64,000 nucleotides of DNA from Lumbricus rubellus (Eukaryota; Annelida; Clitellata; Crassiclitellata; Lumbricidae), in the NCBI GenBank assembly GCA_945859605.1, contig OX243815.1, positions 24,211,837 through 24,275,836 on the forward strand, in the 5' to 3' direction. How positions within the stretch are numbered: position 1 is the first letter of the stretch; the number at the start of each line of letters is the position of its first letter. A model generated the notes under the pieces. That model had not been told where the DNA came from and did not search any database. It saw only the letters and a program-made list of their open reading frames with translations. The translations under genes were made by a program, and so were the position numbers. Positions 37,401 to 49,768 of this stretch are shown here, one piece after another.

Positions 37401-38919
37401 GCCTTTTCGTACAAACATAGACAACATATTACACGCAGATTGAATTAATGACGTAACTCATAAACTACTGCCATCTGTGATTTTAGGATCCGTTCCAGAA
37501 TAACCCTAGGAACCTTGTAATTTATTATGGCTCGAGGAAATAGGCTGTCTTTTGTCCGATTAAATGCCATAGGGTGTTCAGGCTCAGCGAATAATGGTCG
37601 CTGTTTGGAGTAGCTTGAATGCACATTATGCCAACCATTCTTAGATGCAAACCGCCCATAGGCCTAATAATCTAACAAAGGTTCATCGAGTAGGTCTAGG
37701 CGTTAAGGCTACTCCGCTTGTTTGTGTAGGGTCTGTAGACTAAAATGCCAAGAGATTGTGCGTGTTATTCTCTAAAGTTGGTAGGCCAATGTAGGCTAAG
37801 TTAAATCGCTAGTATTAGGCTATTACACTCACCTCATCGGAGTGGTTTATGAAAACGTTTACAATAGAAATTGACAATGTGGCACAAAACCATACCAAAT
37901 TTAGGCTTAAGCCAATCTCTGCTACATGCATGTTGCACAAACTTGCAATGATCAATCTCAATAGAGAGTTTTCGATTGTGAAACATCTAGTTTTCTAACA
38001 AAACCTAATATTGGAAGCTGAGGGAAATCACAGTATAAATAACAAATCAAATGGGGCAGTCGAGTACGTGGTTGAAGGCTTGAAGCGTTGGCCAAAGTGC
38101 TCACTTTTTGCTACATTATTAATGAATAGCTTTGTAAGCTACTTTGAACAGCTTTGTCAGTGTATCGACGTCCATCTGTGCTCAAGACGAGTGCCATTGA
38201 TGACACAGCGCATATTGTGTACGAATTGCTTGCGAGGCCTACCTCCCATAGGCCTAAAACTGAAAAGTAGGCCTAGCCCATAAGCCTTGCGATCTCGCGC
38301 TCACACTAACATAGACAAATCTAAGCATCAAGTTAAATGTCTTAACACGGAAAACATTTATAGAGATGATTTATCATAATGAGGATGATTCATTCACGAT
38401 TACTTTAAACTTTAATGTGCGCGATGGAACCGTACGGTTAGCAGTTTGTCAATAATGGACATACTTACTCACTACCGACGTCATAAAATGTCGAATTTGT
38501 ATTGCCATATACATTCTGTGCTCCAGATTACACAACAAATTTACTTAAGGGTCGCGGTTTATTATAAGTTCCAAGTAGCATAAAGTGAATAAGTAAGTAA
38601 GAGTACTATAATGAGCTGTCTGCAAACCCGCTTTGGGCAACAATAAGATGAGACAATGTAAGAGTGTGCAATCACAGAATAATCATAATACGCAATGACA
38701 AAATCAACGGTCGTCTTCGGAGCTGTGAGAGACTCAATACTCAAAAGAGAGAGATAGTAAGGTTAGGTCTACAGTAAGGGGAATAGTGGGCTTTATAAAG
38801 TCATTTAAATAGGTCAATCATTCGCGTGATAAAAACCACACCGAAGTTTTCACCGGACAGCATACGGGATCTTAGAGTTGTGCGTAGGAGGAAGGGTAGC
38901 CGATAATATATAACATTGT
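37401..38919. other. Non-coding stretch
   Basis: No gene or complete element. TAGGCCTA words resume from about 36,600. The open frame at 38,011-38,283 has no domain. Confidence 0.4.
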
Positions 38920-39150
38920 GAGGTGCGGTTGTGTAGTAGGCATGTTCGTTGCCTTGCAGCCGAAAGGTTGCAGGTTCGAATCCACCTCAAGTCGCCGCGC
39001 AAGGACCTTGGGCAAGTCCTTCACTCGCAATTGCTCAGCGCTTCGGCGTGAAACTTCGATGCAGTGCTCGCGCTGTGGTCGGGAGCGCCTCTGAGTAGAG
39101 AGCTTGAAGGGGCGCTATAATAAGTGCACATGCAAACAAACAAACAAACA
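38920..39150 (+). mobile_element. tRNA-derived SINE, full length
   Basis: The head has an A-box-like TTGTGTAGTAGGC and a perfect B box (GGTTCGAATCC). The body reads CCTTGGGCAAGTCCTTCACT, TTGCTCAGCGCTTCGGCGTG and GTGGTCGGGAGC, and the tail GCCTCTGAGTAG, CTTGAAGGGGCGCTATAATA and (CAAA)n. It is flanked by ACATTGTGA and ACGTTGTGA, a likely target duplication with one mismatch. Confidence 0.85.
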
Positions 39151-39406
39151 GACAACGTTGTGATGCTCTGAAGAGAACATGGAGGAATTAGCTGATGGTG
39201 GTCATCCGACGCTCACGGTTGGCAGGCTGCAGAAACTTAATTGAGTCATGTATTATGATGACATTGTATACAGTAAGACTTTTCCGCATTATTGCGTTGA
39301 TGCGCGCGCACTAGGCCTACTCAATCAGCATTAGAATTTAGAACACACACACAGAGATTATACATGAAGCTTGGATTAGGCGCGCCAAATTAACCAAGGT
39401 GAGAAT

Positions 39407-39439
<33 letters not shown>

Positions 39440-40345
39440 GGGGGGGGTAATGGGGTTCAACCTCTTATTTTTTCTTAAGACCCTATAGTAAAGTCCTTAT
39501 TGCACACTTCAAGTCCACATAAACCATGCAACGTCTGACCCCCATGCAATTAATTTTCTACAATTCTCATACTGGAGCCAACGAGGTGGCCCTACATTCT
39601 ACATCACAATTAATGTCATAGGCGCGTCGCCGAGAGACCATGGACAACGAGAACACGTGTCACACGTAGGCCTAGTGTAGATACAATATTAATTGGTGGT
39701 ATTCAGTTTACTGTTAGGCTATTGTGTTGAACGTTGAAGCGGTGATGCTTCATTAATGCGTTTGTAAAGAACCTCAGACTCTTACCCCCGTTTCACGTAC
39801 CACTATTGCCCCATTGCTGACACTTTTGCCCCAGCGGTATGCCAGTTCTGCCCCAGAGGTATGCCAGTTTTGCCCACAGGTAGCCTACCGGCATAGGCCT
39901 ATTAGTTTATTAATTGGTTGGCACTTTGGCGTTGTGCATAATGCACTACATGTATGACTATGTGGTTCAACGCAGTCGTATTCTAAGCGTAAAATCAGCG
40001 AAAAAGTCACACTGACGAAGTCTTGTGCCATGCCATGAAAATGGTATCTAGTGGAGATTTTTCGAAATGCCAGGCAATGATAAAGCATGGAATTTCAAGC
40101 TATATTGGCTTACGCCATTAGAATCATGGCTTTGTGCATGCCTAGGCTATAGGTCTATTGACGTTTCAATAAAGCGTCGAGACACGTCTGTTATTTGGAG
40201 ATCTGCTAGACCAGTGCAGGATGAAGTGAAGAAGGTAACCAATGTTGGGTAGGAATCGGCCAATAACACAGAACGATCAGACAAACAAAAAGTTAAGAAA
40301 CTTCAACAAGATATTCATTCATTAGGCCTAGGCATTTGTAGGCCT
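39151..40345. other. Non-coding stretch with (GT)n
   Basis: (GT)n followed by a G-run at about 39,409-39,447. Direct repeats of GCCCCAGNGGTATGCCAGTT at about 39,830-39,875. No gene recognised. Confidence 0.45.
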
Positions 40346-40644
40346 ATATATCGCCTCTTAAAGAAGACTACTCAGAGGCGCTCCCAACTTAAGCGCGGCC
40401 AAATAAAACTGTCTTAAGATGTGAGAGAAATGTCTGAGAATGACTTTTAGAAAGGGAGCAGAGTGTCAGAGGAAGGACATTCCAGGTTGAAGGTCCTACC
40501 ACCGTGAAAGTATGGTTCTGCATATATAGTGGAGTAAGCCACGAGCAGAGACTGAGAACAGACTTGCAATCGAACGATGGAGTGGAAGTGGCGAGCACTA
40601 ACTAGAGTAGGGTCACAGAGCTCACAAAGGTAGGAAGGAGCAAG

Positions 40645-41497
40645 CATGGGCGTAACTTTCCTCTGAAAAGTGGTGGTGACTATTCATCTGCTCACAACTT
40701 CTCACTTCCATTTTCTCCTTCAGCTTCCTCTACCACTTCCCCAGATACGATTTATTATAAACTATGGTGATAACTCTCCCTCCCTTCCTTATCCATTCTT
40801 ACTCTTTACCACATTTCGTCGCTCTCGCTGGTGCGCTCCACGATCTATCCACTCACGGAATCAACGTTTAAAATACATCTCTTTTGCAAATTTTATTCAG
40901 ATTCCTCCTATATTCAATTCGTCTGTCTCGATAGCCATGCACTCCAATTCTATCTCAAAGTCGTGTGTATTTTGCACTGTTTGCTCAATTGTAGGCCTAC
41001 TGCATGACAATCACGCCAATCCAGCTGCATGGCACCGTTTGGAAAACGACGGGTTGTTCAAATAATTTCAGTGGCGTTCCTCTACACACATGCGCTTTAA
41101 TTATCAAATTTTTCATTTTTTGAAATTTACTTGTAGGGCCTATCTCCTGCAAAATCGAATGTAATATCGGCTCATATAAGACGAATTGATCGATCTGTCG
41201 CCCTCTCTAAAAACGTTCTTTTCCCATCTAAGCGTAGCCTATAATAATATGTAGGCCTAGGCCTACGAATATATTTTAAGTCACAGCTCTCTTAGGCTAA
41301 TAATATTTGCCCCGATCTCAAATCTGACCAACCATGCAGTCTTAATAGCATGATAAATATTATCTGTTAGACAGTCAAATCTTTTCATGTTTAAAAATAT
41401 TTCTTTGCCGGACCAAAAAGTGGTGGTGACTGTCACGACCACTTTAAAAAGTGGTGGTGACTGGACACCACCGTCACAATAGAAAGTTACGCCTATG
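40645..41497. mobile_element. 853-bp hAT-like element inside the LINE
   Basis: The ends CATGGGCGTAACTTTC and GAAAGTTACGCCTATG are inverted; GTGGTGGTGACT repeats lie just inside both ends. A perfect 8-bp duplication GGAGCAAG flanks it (40,637-40,644 and 41,498-41,505). No transposase coding recognised; the 40,670-41,065 open frame has no known domain. Confidence 0.85.
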
Positions 41498-41590
41498 GGA
41501 GCAAGGCCTAGCGGACAGCGCCACACTAGTGTAGAGATCCCATTCTTATAATTTGCTGCTTGACAGGAAGGATTAATATAATAGGCTATT

Positions 41591-42085
41591 ATAGACAGTA
41601 TTATACTGTCTTGGGCACGACGTTAAACTGCATCCATCCTCTGCCACAGGGAACCAACAACGTCCCTGTGCCGGTCCTAAGCCCGGACAAAAGGAGGAAG
41701 GTTTGCCAGATGGGTGGCGATACGCTGGCAGTGAAAAACCAAGACGATTGTAATCCGCCAAAACCACGACACAAGTGACATAGCTACCCAGATGCTTCAA
41801 GGTGTCATGATGTGGAGCAGACATGCACAGGTCGGTCAGGACAGACCAATGGAGAGAGTCGGGGGGAGAGAGCGTGGGACACAACGGGCATTGACCCACG
41901 TTGTCCTTCATGCCTCTTTCACGATTCTCTTCAATCAGACAGGGTGGTCTAGCTGCTCCAAGATGTTTATGGTATGGAGCAGACCTGCTGACCGGACCGG
42001 TTGAGGCTGGGCAACATGACGCGAGACAGACTCAGACAGAGAGTGGCGTCGGACTCCTACGGGCATTGAGCCTAAGGATATTGAT
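41591..42085. mobile_element. SINE-like insertion ending in (GAT)n, inside the LINE
   Basis: About 500 bp without coding ends in ATTGATGATGATGATGAT and is bounded by GCTATTATAG on both sides (about 41,583 and 42,089), a likely target duplication. The words CCGGTCCTAAGCCCGGACAA at 41,673 recur in modified form at about 43,790, so it is a repeat family. The class is uncertain. Confidence 0.55.
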
Positions 42086-42452
42086 GATGATGATGATGCT
42101 ATTATAGTTGAGAACGCCACGCATAGAGCTGGAGATAATGGCTGAGTTTGGGTATGCGGCCAATATGGCGGGCTGCAGAGAACAGGACGCGATGAAGGCA
42201 ACTCAGACATACACTCCTTCGTGCTCAACCCGCGTGCTGCCTTAGGCAAGCATAGAAAGAGCAGCAGTAGTCAAGTCTGGCGGTAACGAAAGAATGGACA
42301 CGGGTAGCAGCTACAGTAAGAGTAAGCGAGCGAGCGGCAGTGCGTAGTTGACGCAGTTGATAATAGCAAACACGGTTGGGTGAGTGTGTGGAGCAAAAGT
42401 GAGCTCTTGGTCCAGAGCAACACCAAAGTCACGGACTTTGGTTCAGAAGACA

Positions 42453-44710
42453 AAATCAGAGAAAAGGCAGCACCAATAGCCCATATAGCCTACAGTAGTA
42501 ACTTTAAAACAGAACACGAAAGTGAAAGTTTGCTACCTTCTGCGACGGTACTTGAAACAGGAATGGCAATGGAAGCCGAGAAATTAAAAAAATGCATTTA
42601 AAACGCAGAAAATTAAATGTCACAATAGACTTATTTCTTGTGTGCTTCGGTCTTTGTTGTTTACTGACTAAGACTTGTCTCTAGATATAAGAAAATATTT
42701 AATATTCTTGTAATTTTGGCGATTCAAGCTTAATGCAGAGTGTCAATTCTTTAGATTGCTTAGCAAAACCGATAAGCTTACTTGAGGGATTTCACGTGAG
42801 GTATCTTCTCATCACACTATGTAGTAGACCTATGTATTGCTGTGTGCAATTGTTTCATTTAATTTGTAAAACATAAATTCCTACTTTAATGCTGTACAGC
42901 AAAATTGTTGAGTACGTAGCCTATGTTATTGTCTCTGGGGGTACGAAGGGCATGCCAGTCTTGCCCCCAACTAGGGGTAAAAGTGGCATGATATTCATGC
43001 CCCACATGGTGGGGCAAGAGTGGCCTTTTGGGTGCCTCCGCCCCAAGCCAGACTGTAATTAAGAAATCGTATCCAGTAGCAATTTTATGGATGCACCGAT
43101 GATCTACCTACACTGCAAAACAAATTTTATCTTGATATGTTTAATATTACATGTTTTATTCAACATATTATGACTTTATGCCACACTTGCCCCCACCTCC
43201 CCTAAAATCCGATATCCCGATACTGACAAGTCGTCATTGGCCTAGAGTTCACGTACCACAATAGGGGCCTATCACTAGGTTAGTTATTGCAAACACTCAT
43301 GCTGACAGCGATATTTTACTCGCCTTATTAAGTTATTGATTTGCAACAAGACGGTATGGATCTAATTATATCAATCCATAATGTATAGGCCTACATGAAA
43401 ACGACAGGACGCAACGTAGCCTAGTTGACTAATTAATTCACTTCAGAATCCGTTACCGGTATAGGCTATTCCATCATTTTCTTTGAGTGCGTAAGCTTCA
43501 ATATGTTCAGGGGCGTCATACTCGTAGCAGCTTCACACCGTTGATTCAGGATTCCCATATCGTGTCTGATAGAGTCTTCAGTGAGATTAGGAAGCGCTTA
43601 TATGCCTACTCTCTGTGTTAAAATCGTCCATAGGCAATTATTGCAGGTAACGAAGAAAATATAATATCGATCGAGCAAGACAACGACACTGCATACAGGG
43701 CACTTGACGTACATGCATCGCAGTCTAGAATCTAGAACATTACTTAAAGGTGTGCGCATTCCAGAGCTCCACCACTAACTGCGCTCTACCGGTGCCAATC
43801 CCAAGCCTGGATAAAGGGGGAGCGCGACATTAATCATCTTTGAAATGGAGGTGTCGTTAAACAGTGACAAGCGCATTACAGAGAAGGCACTACGTTTTGA
43901 TTTCGTACTTTTCTGTTGCATTTAATATAATAATTATTTATAGGCTTAATGCAGAGCATGGGCTCCAGGGACAAACCGTCGCAAATAGGCGCAGTGACCG
44001 GCTAAACTTAGAGACCCTTGCAAATTTCATTTCCCCCCCCCCCCACCGCCAACCAGTTGTGGCTGAACACTGTGATGAAAATGAGGTCAATGCTGTCTCA
44101 AAATTGGACTGAAAGTCTCAAGCGCTAAGGAAAGTGGTGCTCTGAATATTAAGAAGATAGACCTACCTATCCATAACGTTTAAAACTTTGTCAACTCAAC
44201 CCAAATGCTTAGGCTGCTGACGATGACAGCATCTATGGATTGAAGGCAGGGTCGTAGCCTACAGTGGGGCATTCCGATTAAATTGGCAATAATATATGTC
44301 GTAATAATAGTTTTATGACATACTTCGTTTAATTTCAAACTGACGCAACGCACAACGACTACAATTCAAAGTATGACAAATGATCACAAGTTGTTATACA
44401 GGGGTCGAATTTAACTGTCGGCATTCATGGACGGCGACCTAGTTTTAAGGTGGGGGGAGGGGGGCAAACAGCGCAGAGTAGGGGAGGGGTTTCGAGAAGG
44501 GGATGTGCCTCCTCCCAGCATTGAAATTTTTTAATTTCCAAACTCCAATTGTAGCATATTAGGCTGTCATTTTAACCAAATTTCTCATGATTTCATTGCC
44601 ACAATCGATCGAGAAGGCCATAATAATTGTTCTGTATGATGGTTGTGCGCGCACGAAAAACCATAAATCGTGTAGCCTATGTGTATACCACTGTAGACCT
44701 GCGTATTGAC
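42453..44710. other. Non-coding stretch with repeat scraps
   Basis: A second, partial copy of the GATn-tailed repeat lies at about 43,745-43,870. A region of GCCCC words (GGCATGCCAGTCTTGCCCCC, then GTGGGGCAAGAGTGGCC) at 42,950-43,040 resembles 39,790-39,890. A C-run occurs at 44,033-44,044. No gene recognised. Confidence 0.4.
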
Positions 44711-44718
44711 TCGACTGC

Positions 44719-44932
44719 CAGGGCCGGATTAAGAAATGTGGGGCCCTGTTCGGAAAATTTTGTGTGATCGTTGATCGAAAAATCTGATGACCTTTTTAGT
44801 CGTTTGGTCGAAATTTCGTCAAAATATACATTTTTTTCTACAATTTCTTTTCTTTTCTCGTGTGTGGGGACCCTCTAAAGTGTGGGGGCCCTGTTCGGCC
44901 GAACATGTTGAACATGCCTTAATCCGGCCCTG
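44719..44932. mobile_element. 214-bp hAT-like MITE, CAGGGCCGGATTAAG ends
   Basis: CAGGGCCGGATTAAG and CTTAATCCGGCCCTG are perfect inverted ends. The flanking duplication TCGACTGC (44,711-44,718 and 44,933-44,940) is a perfect 8 bp. The interior carries the GATGACC-T5-AGTCGTTTGG core (44,786-44,807). Non-coding. Confidence 0.9.
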
Positions 44933-45463
44933 TCGACTGCTTTTCGACTTGCTCAAGGTCGAGTAGACACACCTCTGAGGACCTGAGACACAAAATCCTG
45001 GCCACGGCCTTGGGTATAGCGGGGAGTGATCCCGCGTCCGTGCATGCTCTCTTCGTGCTGCATATTGCAAGCTATTACCCTGACCCCTTTCCAAAGTAAG
45101 ACAGACAGTGACTCTTAGCAGACGGCTTCTTAGAACAAAACAGAACAGAGCAGAACAGAGAAGGGGTCGAATGAGAATAGAGTTAATATAGAGATCATGC
45201 CTTGCAAATTACTGATCTCAATTTAATAAAAAGAGACTTCACTGTAAGAAGATAGGCCTACCAACCATGCCAGAGGCAGCCATACTATACGATGGATCAC
45301 ATAATAACGACTTTCAGTCGCCGCCTCAGATTCATTTTGAGGTTCGGCTTTTACGGTGAGATCCTTCACAACGTTTAAAGTCATGCAAACAGATTCAAGG
45401 TCGGATATAGAAACTTTGAACGGGGTGCGGGAAATTTTTTTTTCGTATCCGCCAAAAATAGTT

Positions 45464-45489
45464 GATGACCATTTTTTTATTAGTCATCC
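45464..45489. repeat. Isolated copy of the GATGAC...GTCATC core
   Basis: GATGACC, a T/A-rich spacer, AGTCATCC. It sits in G/C-run-rich DNA (45,420-45,610) that resembles MITE interiors, but I could not find matching inverted ends. Confidence 0.5.
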
Positions 45490-45944
45490 AGTCTCTAAAC
45501 CCTCTAAAAATTCTCGTTTCACATTGTTCGAAACCAAATGGGGAGGGGCCACGATACATGGGCAGTTCTAAATGGGGGCCATGGCCGGGTTGGCCCCCCA
45601 CATAAAATTTTCCAAGAGGGGCAAAACATGATGGTCGCGGCGGCAAAAGTTTGTAGCAAGAGGCTGAAAAATGCAAAGACCTATTTTTCACATGGCTTAG
45701 TGACCTTAGTCAATATACCTATAAATATAAATATAAATATACATAGAGCTTAGGTGTATTTCTCAGTTTCACGGGTTTTTAAAAATTTTAATATGAATAA
45801 TTTCTTCAGTGCGAAGAAATTTAAAAAAAATCAAAAAGTAGAAAGTCCATTAATTTGCACAGTCCTCTGGAAAATTGGCACCTATTTCTCATTCAGCCAT
45901 TCGTGCTACTTCTAGCCTTAGCCCATACAGTTAGGCTACTTTCA

Positions 45945-46160
45945 CAGGGCCGGATTAAGGCATGTTCAACATGTTCGGCCGAACAGGGGCCCCCACACTT
46001 TCCACACTTTAGGGGGCCCCCACAAATGCAGGGGAAAAAAATTTGAGCAAATTTTGACGAAACGACTAATATTTCTCGAAAAATTTGGCCAGACGACTAA
46101 CAAAATTTTTTAAAAGGTCATCAACATTTTGGCGGATGAAATGGTATGATTTTCCCGAAA
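45945..46160. mobile_element. Truncated MITE, CAGGGCCGG family (inverted)
   Basis: The left end CAGGGCCGGATTAAGG is present; the interior matches, in reverse, the copy at 51,112-51,372 (GTTCGGCCGAACAGGGGCCC, then GGTCATCAAC). The right end is lost where the (ATTC)n array begins. Confidence 0.75.
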
Positions 46161-46188
46161 AATTTTCATTGTAATTGCAATTTCAAAT

Positions 46189-46322
46189 TCTTATTCATTC
46201 ATTCATTCATTCATTCATTCATTCATTCATTCATTCATTCATTCATTCATTCATTCATTCATTCATTCATCCATCCATCCATTCATTCATTCATTCATTC
46301 ATTCATTCATTCATTCATTCAT
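46189..46322. repeat. (ATTC)n microsatellite
   Basis: About 33 ATTC units with three ATCC variants. It creates false FIHS-type repeats in open frames. The 46,323-47,149 stretch that follows shows no gene or element. Confidence 0.9.
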
Positions 46323-47149
46323 TGTGGATATCAATACAGCCCTCGTGGGGCCGTTGAAGGTCGATATAATAATAGACTCCATAGCGCTCTATATATACCG
46401 AACCCGGCAAAAAGGACGGTTTTTAGGTTGCAATAAAAGTCATCAAAACGCATCTGAGTTATCCCTAGACATAAAGCATAAAATAGTGGGATCCAATTTT
46501 GTATACAATGGGGTAAATAGCACTAAGAGCAGTTGTGCTCGGGGAATGAGTAGTTCACCCTGAGTGGAGTCCTGAACAAAGATCACGACGGCCCTGTAGG
46601 CTACATCGAAAGTAGAGACAGCGAGTTCTTGCAATACACAGATACAGTGTTAATGCCGATGGTCATGGACCTCATGGTCATGGTTCAAGACTTCAGAGTG
46701 TCGCCTCCTAATTGTCATTACAAGGTTCTGGATTTGCACATCGTAACTCTAACATTTTAAGCTATCATCTCAATACAATTGCTCATAATTTCAGTGCTCG
46801 GAGACGTGGTTTCACACGGACACGTTAACACGTTTTTGAGACATTGTGTTATTTGCAGTAGGCCTAATTAGCGTTAAATCAAGTCTGTTCAAATGTATAC
46901 CATTGCAGACACACTTTATAGACATTCGTGTGTAAGGTCATACTTGTTTAAAGATAATCATTTACTTTGTTCCGCTGCAACCTGTTATTAATTCACTACT
47001 TTTCCGAATAGGTAGGGGAAAACGTCCTGGGGTAACTGTCTGGGGGGATATGAAATAAACGTGACATTCGAGACAGGGATCAGTTTATCTGCAGGATGAA
47101 GCCACGCTGCAGGGCAGTGCAGGTCACATATAGTATAACTATAATACGA

Positions 47150-47431
47150 TACGATGGTAGCCTAGTTAGCTACACCGGTAAGCGAGAACGGCATTCGTCT
47201 GTTGGATACAACGGACTGCGGTTCAAGCCCCGGGCTGGGAGTTGACACTCAGAGATTTAGATTTCTCTGGCTAGCACGTGTGAGACGCGGTGGCGCAAGC
47301 TGCTGCGGAGCGACCTTGGGCAAGTTGCTTACCCATCATTGTCTGCGGGGAAGGCAACGGGAAACCACCTCACTCATCTCATCCGCACGGGCGTTAAGCC
47401 AATGAACCTGCAGCGTATACGGACAGAGAAC

Positions 47432-47462
<31 letters not shown>
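47150..47462 (+). mobile_element. Second SINE family with (ATC)n tail
   Basis: The tRNA-like start contains a B-box-like GGTTCAAGCCCC near 47,221. The body reads GACCTTGGGCAAGTTGCTTA, then CGGGAAACCACCTCACTC, and ends in (ATC)n at 47,432-47,462. It differs from the GCGCTATAA-tailed family but shares the CCTTGGGCAAGT word. Confidence 0.6.
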
Positions 47463-47463
<1 letters not shown>

Positions 47464-47616
47464 ATACGATACGTGTGTTCTCGTATCGAATGACGACGGT
47501 CCATCGTTGGTTCAATTGTCTGTAGGCCGACGTAGAGGCTGCAGGGGTCCAACAAAGTATACTTTGAAGATGAGACGATTCGGTTGTGACCTGTAATGCA
47601 CACCTACATGTACTCG

Positions 47617-47867
47617 CTAGGCCGTGGCCAGGATTTTATATCGAGGGTGTTTACTCGACCTTGAGCAAGCCGACAGGCAACCGTATTAACTAAGTTTAGG
47701 AATGCCTGTTTTGTTGAAGGGTTTAATCTATCATAGACTATCACATAGAAATAAGAGCTTCAAAATGAAATAGCCTACCATTAGTCCCTACATCATAATT
47801 GTGTTAGTAAATGTATTATTTCATGGCAGCATTATTTAATTTTGGGGTTGTTCCAGCTACGGCCTTG
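47617..47867. mobile_element. MITE related to the CAAGGCCGTAG family
   Basis: The left end CTAGGCCGTGGCCAGGATTT and the right end CTACGGCCTTG correspond to the termini of the 57,325-57,671 element. Flanking 8-mers TGTACTCG and TCTACTCC match at 6 of 8 positions, suggesting an old insertion. Confidence 0.6.
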
Positions 47868-48243
47868 TCTACTCCTTGGGTTTATACGCTGCAGGGTCGT
47901 TCGTTAAACCCTTTTTATGTTATCAGTTATGGATCAAAGGGGACTGGAATGTATAGACATCTGGGATAAAGCTTATATCTGCATACATAGGCAGATGTTG
48001 AGTTAGGAGTAAAAGGGAAAAGAGTACACTAACTGCAGAAGTTAAAAGCATTTACTGTCAAACTAATTTTAATTTATTTATTCATAAAGAAGTATAGCTG
48101 AGTATAGACAGGTTTCTAAATGATGCCGCAGTAGAGTTTGGACAACGCCTCAAATCCGTTGTCAGAAGTCTTCTCGTCTGTAGCTGCAGAGAGGGTTTAC
48201 GTATATCAACAAAACAGATTGTAAGTGCTTTGTGAATTTCAGT

Positions 48244-48470
48244 TTTGTTTGTTGGTATGTGCACTTGTTATAGCGCCCTTCAAGCTCACTACTAAGAGGC
48301 GCTCCCGACTACAGTGCGAACACGGAATCGGAGTTTCACGCCGAAGCACTGAGCAATTGCGAGTGAAGGACTTGCCTAAGGTCCGTACACGCGGTGACTT
48401 GAGGTGGATTCGAACCTGGAACCTACCAGCTGTCAGGCAACGAACATACTCTCTACACCACCGCGCCCCA
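48244..48470 (-). mobile_element. tRNA-derived SINE, full length
   Basis: In inverted orientation it shows the tail (TTATAGCGCCCTTCAAGC), the body (GGAGTTTCACGCCGAAGC) and the head with box B (GGATTCGAACC) and CTACACCACCGCGCCCC. The left end carries TTTGTTTG, the reverse of the (CAAA)n tail. Confidence 0.85.
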
Positions 48471-48832
48471 CAGTGAAGGAGGTGGAAAGAGAGATTTTAA
48501 AATGTTAAATCATTTCGAATGTAAGTCTTTCAATAATTAATCAATAAGATACTGTGCAAAGAAGTTTTGGACTCATTAGACTCGTCGTTTAAATTCAGAA
48601 CACCGTCCACTATAAAAAAAATGGCCGTTTCACTGTCTGCCTGCCTGACCTCTTTGGATCCTGACCGACCCGTACCGATTTTATTTCTTCATCTAGCGTA
48701 ACAATTTTCTTTTACCAAACCCATGTAAAGACACTGGATCCCGGGACTTCACTTTTTGGACACATCGTTCTCTACTTGTGGTCCATCCGGCTGGGTTCTA
48801 CAAGTCTCTCAAGTCTTTTTTGTTCGTGGTTG

Positions 48833-48892
48833 GGGTGGGCGCGCCTCTGAGTAGTTTCGTGAAGGGGCGCTATATAAATGCTCTGAATGATT
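48833..48892 (+). mobile_element. Solo SINE/LINE 3' tail
   Basis: GGGCGCGCCTCTGAGTAG, then GTGAAGGGGCGCTATATAAA, without a SINE head or recognisable LINE coding upstream. An AT-rich tract follows at 48,901-48,945. Confidence 0.65.
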
Positions 48893-48912
48893 GAACGAAT
48901 AATATATATATA

Positions 48913-48943
<31 letters not shown>

Positions 48944-49183
48944 CGTGTGGGTCTGTGTGTGTCAATTTAACTGTATTTATCGACGTTGCTTCCATTAGGT
49001 CATAATGTAGACTTATCTTCCGGTTTCGTCCAGTCCTTGTCTGACTGGTTATTACTTGTTGGCCTTCTTCTCAGAAAGTTTGTTGATCTAAAACTGACAC
49101 TAGTTGTTACTAGTGTACGCCACAGAAAATTCAGGCCTATTAAATACCACATCTGTGGCTATTGGTCACAATGCGATGCTTCA

Positions 49184-49409
49184 GGGGCGCGGTGGTGTAG
49201 TGGTGGCGTCGTTGCCTTGATTGCCCTTGAAGCCGGAAGGTTCGAGGTTCGAATTCCCCTCAAGTTGCCGCGTAGGGACCTTGGGCAAGTCCTTCACTCG
49301 CAGTTGCTCAGCGCTTCAGCGTGAAACTCCGATTCAGTGTTCGCAGGAGCGCCTCTGAGTAGCGGTTGAGAGCTGGAAGAGGCGCTATAACAAGTGCGCA
49401 TACAAACAA
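49184..49409 (+). mobile_element. tRNA-derived SINE, full length
   Basis: The best preserved head in the window: GCGCGGTGGTGTAGTGGTGG followed by box B within GGTTCGAGGTTCGAATTCCC. The body CCTTGGGCAAGTCCTTCACT and tail GGAGCGCCTCTGAGTAGC, AGGCGCTATAACAAGTGC match the other copies. Confidence 0.88.
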
Positions 49410-49607
49410 TTCAGCAATTACAAAATGGCATGACATTAACCTCACGTATTTTGTGAATAGTTTGCACAAAATAAGGTTCTGCTTTGAATCAAAGTCTGCG
49501 TGCGTCAATTATGCTGATCAGAACTACATTCAAGGCTGATAATTACATGCAGAGTAACTTGAGATGTGTATTGACCTTACAAAGCAAAATAATTATGAGC
49601 AGTGACA

Positions 49608-49682
49608 GTTTGACCCTTTAATGCCTGAGGGTATAGGATTTCCCATACCATTTGCTACCATCTCGGCATAAAAGGGTTAAAG
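49608..49682. repeat. Small hairpin with TTAA-adjacent ends
   Basis: ACCCTTTAATGCC and GGCATAAAAGGGT are inverted about 45 bp apart, with a second small inverted pair inside (GGGTATAGG / CCCATACC). It may be the fused ends of a piggyBac-type MITE. Weak. Confidence 0.35.
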
Positions 49683-49768
49683 GCTGCGTTTTAGTTAACA
49701 GATAGCTAAATGCTTCAACAAAGTGACCGGTGCAAAGAAACACACATTCCATCGGATTGCTATGTATA

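Larger units (their letters stand above)
40346..42452 (-). pseudogene. LINE ORF2 C-terminal fragment, split by two nested insertions
   Basis: Three minus-strand blocks belong to one LINE copy. Block 42,452-42,096 has RT-type sequence (VRDFGVALDQELTF, then HSFVTARLDYC, then RIPKLSHYLQLY). Block 41,575-41,498 has ISTLVWRCPLGLAP. Block 40,644-40,346 has SYLCELCDPTLVSARHF, then VVGPSTWNVLPL, then HLKTVLFGRA, and ends in the tail GGGAGCGCCTCTGAGTAG. The second and third blocks become contiguous in frame when the 853-bp hAT element and one copy of its 8-bp duplication are left out. Frameshifts and stops show the LINE itself is dead. Confidence 0.75.

Noticed and set aside
38920..39000. Functional tRNA genes at SINE heads (also 49,184; 48,470; 56,694)
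   Set aside because: The B box is good, but the acceptor and anticodon arms do not pair and the SINE body follows directly.
40670..41065. 131-codon plus-strand frame
   Set aside because: It lies within a non-autonomous hAT-like element, has no domain and is rich in TCTC-type low complexity.
39786..43210. A 3.4-kb element bounded by GCCCC-rich words at 39.8 and 43.2 kb
   Set aside because: The words are similar, but no clean inverted ends or target duplication could be found.
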